Assembly: GCA_951799405.1 (NCBI GenBank)
Contig: OX637340.1
Coordinates: 1,240,001-1,304,000, forward strand
Length of the DNA: 64,000 bases
Direction: 5' to 3'
Source of the DNA: Agapetus fuscipes
Taxonomy: Eukaryota; Arthropoda; Insecta; Trichoptera; Glossosomatidae
The notes beneath the pieces were generated by a model. It did not search any database. It saw only the letters and a list, made by a program, of their open reading frames with translations, and was not told the DNA's origin. This document shows, one piece after another, positions 36,601-42,600 of the stretch. Made by a program: the position numbers and the translations under genes. The first letter of the stretch is position 1. Every line of letters begins with the position of its first letter.

Positions 36601-39600
36601 GAATCTTTGGCTTTGGAAAAAAAAGGTTTCTATTTTACTGAAAAAAAATATTGTTAACAAATACACCTTTTTTTACCAGTTGGTGCAGTCACAATAAAAT
36701 ATGCGCCAATGATAGGTTAGTCATAATTTTATAGTCAAAAAAATAATCCGACACAGCATTGGGGAGAAAAAAAAAAAAACATTCTCCTATTGGAAAAGGA
36801 TGGAAGTGAAGATCACCATCAATTTAATTTTATTATTTATCTTCTTCTTTTATTATTTATCTGGTCCCCCAACATTGACAATCACTCTGACAAAGGCTTT
36901 TTTTATCCTGAACAGCACCCCAACATGTCTCATCCCAGTTTGATATTAACATAATGCTATAGGTAAAAAAAACTGTTGAAAATAACCGCACTCATTCCAG
37001 GCTTTCCACGGTGCAGCGAGGTTGATGCAGTCTGCATCTGAGGCCGTCCCTCCCCCGGCTCCTGCACTCCCCGTACAGATCACAGAGAACGGAAACCGGC
37101 GGGCATTCAGCAACAAAGCCAGAAACTCTGACTTGGAACAAGAAGAGAACAACAATGTAACAATATAATATGTTGTTAAATAAAGCTTAAAACTTTCACT
37201 TTCATGTCCGGTGCTAATAATTAACCAACCCTTTTGGTGCTCTTTCGGGTTTGATCATGTTCTATTTGCAGCTGCTACCCTTTCCTTGCATTCCTCCACT
37301 GATAGGTTGGTATGCGGCTGACCACCCATACTGTAAAAAATGGTTCACTTTGCCAATGTCACCCCTGCTTCAGGGAAGGTCGGCAAGAGTTGCAGGGCTT
37401 ATGTTCATTTGAGATTGGGTTCTTTATATTGTAGGTCCACATGCGGCATGTGTAAGCGCGAAATTATGCATATCTGCTCGTGGGAATGCATTTAATATGA
37501 ATCTCAAATGATACATATCTTTGCAGCTTAGATTTAGATTAGACATGAATATTATTTTATTATGGTGCAATCAAATGTGCCATCAGACATAATCAAACAA
37601 TGATTGATTTTTCAGATGGACCACTATTCTGCATACTCTGGAGTACAATATTCTCCTCTTGATATGGCAGAGTACATATTCTGGACTGGTGATGAGAAGG
37701 GAGTCACGTTGGCTATTGAGGAGTTCTTGCAAGAAGGATTGGTATGTTGACATTAATAAGTCATTTCATCTTTTTATTCAGCATTAAAAATACTCACTAT
37801 GGAATTGGAGCATTTCAAATTTTCTTCGACTTGGTTCCGTAGTAAGCTAGCAAAAATATTGGTATAAAACAAACCATATTCTAAGTCATTTTCATATTCA
37901 TATTAAAAGATTACAAGCATGTCAGAAAATAAAATTAATACCTAATTATTTATACCTTTTTTTTTTTTTTTTAAATAAATTTGTGAAGAGGATTGCAATT
38001 CACCAACCTATTTTGCCTGGCCAGTTGTCTTCATGCGAAAGCAGAAGCTTGTGTGCATGCAATGACATCTGAAACAGGGTCAATGTTATGGTCAAAGGAG
38101 CCAGCCATGGCTCGAACCAACATTATCTGAACCAAATACGCTAGCTGAACAAGCGTTTTGACCGCCGTGGCCATAGCACTGACCTATCTAATAAATATTG
38201 CATACATGGCAGATAATCTCTTGTGAATGTTTCAGATGAACCGTGAGGAAGCCATAGCCTTCCTGCAAGAGATCAAGAACAACATTGAATATCTTCAGGT
38301 GCACGCTCAACAAAGATCAAAAAGCATTGCAGAGGAACAAATGCAGCAGAACAAACAATTTAGAGATTTGGCACTTAAGGTAATTCTGAATGAGAGTCTA
38401 AAATAGACAGGAGTAGGCAAGCAACTCTCTCTTACCAGCTTTCTTTGAAACAAGGGTGACATTGGCAAAGTGAACATTTTTTCCAATACAGCTGAAAGTT
38501 TTGTATGCTAATCTATAAGTCAAAGACTTGTGATGAAATAATATTACTTTTCCCTCAATGGACTCTGAACGTTTTTGACACAAATGTTACAAATTTGAAT
38601 TTTTGTCAGAGGCCAGACGTCACAATTCTATGGAACTGAAGTCCTTAGTCATCAAAATTGTGAGTTCAACAGCCTTGGGTGAGTCTCAGCTGAATCCAGA
38701 ATTCTCCTTCACAGAATCCTTAATAACCGAGAACAAAATATTAAATAGTCTTCGACCTAGCATCCAGGCCGTGTTGGTGTTGTCACAAGTCACAACCTTT
38801 TCCCTATGTCAAATGTGCATAGCTCATTCATTGTTTTAATTTTTTACACAGAATGACAACAATTACCAGTATGACATGGATGAACAAAGATCTGCTTGGC
38901 CAATTGCGTCCTCAATGGGGAAATTCAACCACCAGAACATGTTGAAGGCCATTGCTTCAGCTTCCTATGAAAGAAATAATGATCTGTCGGCTGCTGTCAA
39001 TCAACCCCAACTGCCAATCAGTCTTCCCGACTTCCGGCAAAACTTGTACAAGAAGAGCCTTCAGGAGAGCAACAACTACAAGTTGTATGCACAGAATAAT
39101 AACTGTAAGTAATATTATTTAATAAATGAAAGCAATTGGAACATTCAATAAATGACTATTCATCTTCACATCTTTCAGTGGCAAATTTTGGGGGAAGGGG
39201 ACCATTGAGTTTTAGTACTTATTTTTTGAGTTTTTAATATTACTGGCACAGCGTGATCACTATCCTAAGCATAAAACATTGCTTAAACTCCCCTCAATTG
39301 TGTAAATAAATATGCATGAAAGCCAAGGATGCTGTTGTATCTGTCATACATTTTTCAAAACAGCATCAGTTCAAAGATATTGTAGAATACTAATTTGTTC
39401 ATTTTACAACACTTGTGGCATTGTTTTCTATCTTTATACTTCCATTCTTGATTTTTTTTGCTTTGCTTGTTCCCTGGAAAAATTCAATAAAATTTTAATG
39501 AAATTAAAAAACTTTAACACAGAACAGAACTTAGTAAATTTATCATATTTAAAAGGAGTTATCTACCATCAGTCATCAACAATATGGCTAACTACGACCC

Positions 39601-42600
39601 GTTAAATCGCAAAACACATCACATCAAACAAGATCACATCATACAGATTACTATTTACTTAGGTACTTATTTCATAAGATTGTAGGTATCTAGGCTGCTA
39701 TGGCCAGTTATTTGACTTGCGTTTTGTTATGTTTAAATAGAAAGGTATCTCCAGGATACTTACATCCGGCTAGCTCTCACCATCATCACTCAGGGCGTGG
39801 GGACTCCTTTTAGTGGTGTTGCTTATTCTATCCTGGGAAAGGCTTCATAATTAAAAGATAATTTATTATTAACAAAGCTGAGTTTATTATCAAGTAATAT
39901 GGGGAAAAAAGGGGAAATAAGGGAATGGCCTGACCTCACTGAGAAAAATATCCTATTGTGAGAATAGGAAAAGTGTGACAATTGGATAACGAGCTATTCC
40001 TACAATAGACGAAATCCAATTGAGATCCAATTGAGAAAGTCTATTGTGACAATTGGAATTTTTGGTCTATTGTAAGAATAGGAAAAGTGTGACAATTGGA
40101 TAAATCTATTCTGACAATTGGATAAATCTATTCTGAGAATAGAGTGAAACCTATTCTTAGTATTGACGTGGGTAGATTATAGGAATAAACCCGGTCTATT
40201 CTCACAATAGACTCCAATTGGCCATACCTATTCTCCTAATAGGCTCGTCCTATTCCCCTAATAGCCTTCTTTCTCTTCTTCTAATATATATTTCCTTTTC
40301 CGCCTACGGCCGTTCGGGTGCCCTCCAGCTAGTTGCCCCAATAGACCTATATACCCTATACCCCTCCAGGGGTATTTAGGGCCTAAACAACCACTTCCCC
40401 AAATCCTACACGTACCTTAAGTAGCACATAGCAGCACGCACTATGTGCCACTGAAGATACGTGGAGGATATGGGGTCATGGTTGTCCTGGCCCATACATG
40501 AGTATAATAGCGGTCCACTGGAAGCATCTAGCTGGAGATCACCCGAGCGCGGCCTGCGGAAAAAAAGACAACAAAAATACAGAGTTATGTAGTTATCGCA
40601 CGACGTGCATTTTATTGATCAGAAAAGCCACATAATTAGACAAACAATACATAATGATCAGCATTAAAAATAGAAACAGCACACAGGAGTCCAGGGCAGT
40701 GGTGTCGGATGTGAGTCGTCCGCAGGGTATCGGCGTCGGAAGTGGGTTGTCAGAAGTTTCCATATTCCCTGAGGACAGAAAAGAAAAAAACGTTAAAATA
40801 ATCCGTCCATATGCGGCTATAAGTCCACCACAATTTCAATCAGATGCGATAATATGGCAAGATACACGTGGTATTATTAAAATGCAACGATGCTTGTTCA
40901 ATCAACATCCATTTAGGTCCCAAATGACCAAAAAAATAGCGTATGAATATTATATTATACTTATATTCACTCTCTTATATTTGCGACGTAATAGTTGAAA
41001 AAGCGTTACTACAAGACAATGAGACAAGACAAAGTAGCAATGCATGCAGGCAGATAACAACAAATAAAATAACTTACCTCATGCAGGCTCAAGATGTTTC
41101 AAGAAGTTAAAAACTTCGATCACCAAGTCACTACTCGACATTTTGTACTTATATTTTTATCATACTTTTGCACCGGTCGTGCTACGCGGGCGAAAGACAG
41201 AAGCGGAATGACGTAATAAGCCGCAACGCGCTGCCACCACTAGGGATGGGCAAAATATATCGAGATATTCAAAAGTGCCGATATTTTTTTGAAAAATATC
41301 GATATTTTCTCGATATTTCGTTTTTTTTTTCAAGTATTCAAATCGTACCAAAAACGATATTTCTTTGCAAATATGATTTTGCTCCTCTGTTTGTCAGATA
41401 AAAGATATTGAAAATGCTCCTGTTTCTACGCCCCCCTCAACAAGATTTTGTAGACAATTTTTTTGAAATTTTGAGACGTTACGAGACGACATAGGGGGTG
41501 TGTAAGGAAAGCAACTGGTCGGAGTAATAGGAAGAATAGCAAAGAACAAGCGATTGGATCTGAGAATGGCGGTACACAATGGCAGATTGATACCGATTTT
41601 GATGTACGGACAGTGAATGATAGCGAAGAAGTAAAGTATGTACGGTGGAAATGAAGCATTTGAAAAGCATGACAGGAAAAACTCTGAAGGATAGAGCTAG
41701 GAATAAATGGGTAAAGAAATAATGTAGTTTGAAAGAGGATGTGAAAGTTAAGGTAAAATAATGTGATGAGATGGTTTGGGCATGTGGAAAGAATGAAATA
41801 GACTGACAAAGTAAGTATACGAAGGTAGTGTGAAAGAAAAAGAGATAAGAGACGACCGAGAAAAATAAGGAGTGATCAGATTGAAGAGATTGTGAAAGAA
41901 TGGGATGTACAAATCGAGCGTAAAAGAAGAAAATGCATGAAAAACGTGATCGATATGAAATAAAGAAATGGAGGCCGCTCTGAAGAGACTCTGGGCACCC
42001 CTAGCGGAATGGCGACAGAGTTAGTTACCCGCCAGCGACCGATATTTTTTTAGTATCGTGTTATCGTAATATCGATATTTTTTTCATTTGCCCATCCCTA
42101 GCTGACACTCCAGCTGCTATCATGCGCAAGCGGCAGATCCCCCCACCCCAAGTCATCTACGAATTTCCACCAATCAGGATGGCGGTGACGCCAGCCTTTT
42201 GAGTGAACTGTCTCCGTAGTACGACTTTTTTCATAATACTCTACGATTGAGTATTCCAGCAAAATGTATGTGAACTTGAAAAGCACCTCTAGCAAAAAAG
42301 TTTGAACAATTTCAATAGACTTGGAAACAATTCTAGCAATTGGATAATATCCAATTGGCTGGGGTGAAATGACCAAGAACCTATTGTCGCAATAGACTAT
42401 CCTATTCTCACAATTGGAAATCCCTCCAATAGGATTTTGGCGGTTCCTACAATCAACCGCATTTCATTCTCAGAATAGACCGTCAATTCTCACAATAGGA
42501 TTTTTTTCAATAGGATTATCCAATTGAAAAATTTCTCTCAGTGAGCTGCTCCTGGTCACTTAAATCACTCCCAAACGTTGCATCCTCGAAAGTTGCAGTC

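Larger units (their letters stand above)
39937..42543. mobile_element. CACTG-ended inverted-repeat element with subterminal repeat arrays
   Basis: The left end CACTGAGAAAAA (39937) matches the right end TTTCTCTCAGTG (42543) in inverse orientation. Inside both ends (39950-40262 and 42300-42525) lie many short words in both orientations: CTATTGTGAGAATAGG, GACAATTGGATAA, CTATTCTCACAATAG, CCAATTGG. Dense direct and inverted subterminal repeats are typical of elements whose transposase binds many sites, such as the CACTA superfamily. I find no transposase frame, so it is probably non-autonomous. No convincing target duplication is visible. It lies in the intron between exons 9 and 10 of the secreted-protein gene. 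Confidence 0.65.

Noticed and set aside
41426..41809. 127-codon minus-strand open frame
   Set aside because: It is antisense to the decayed RTE remnant on the plus strand.
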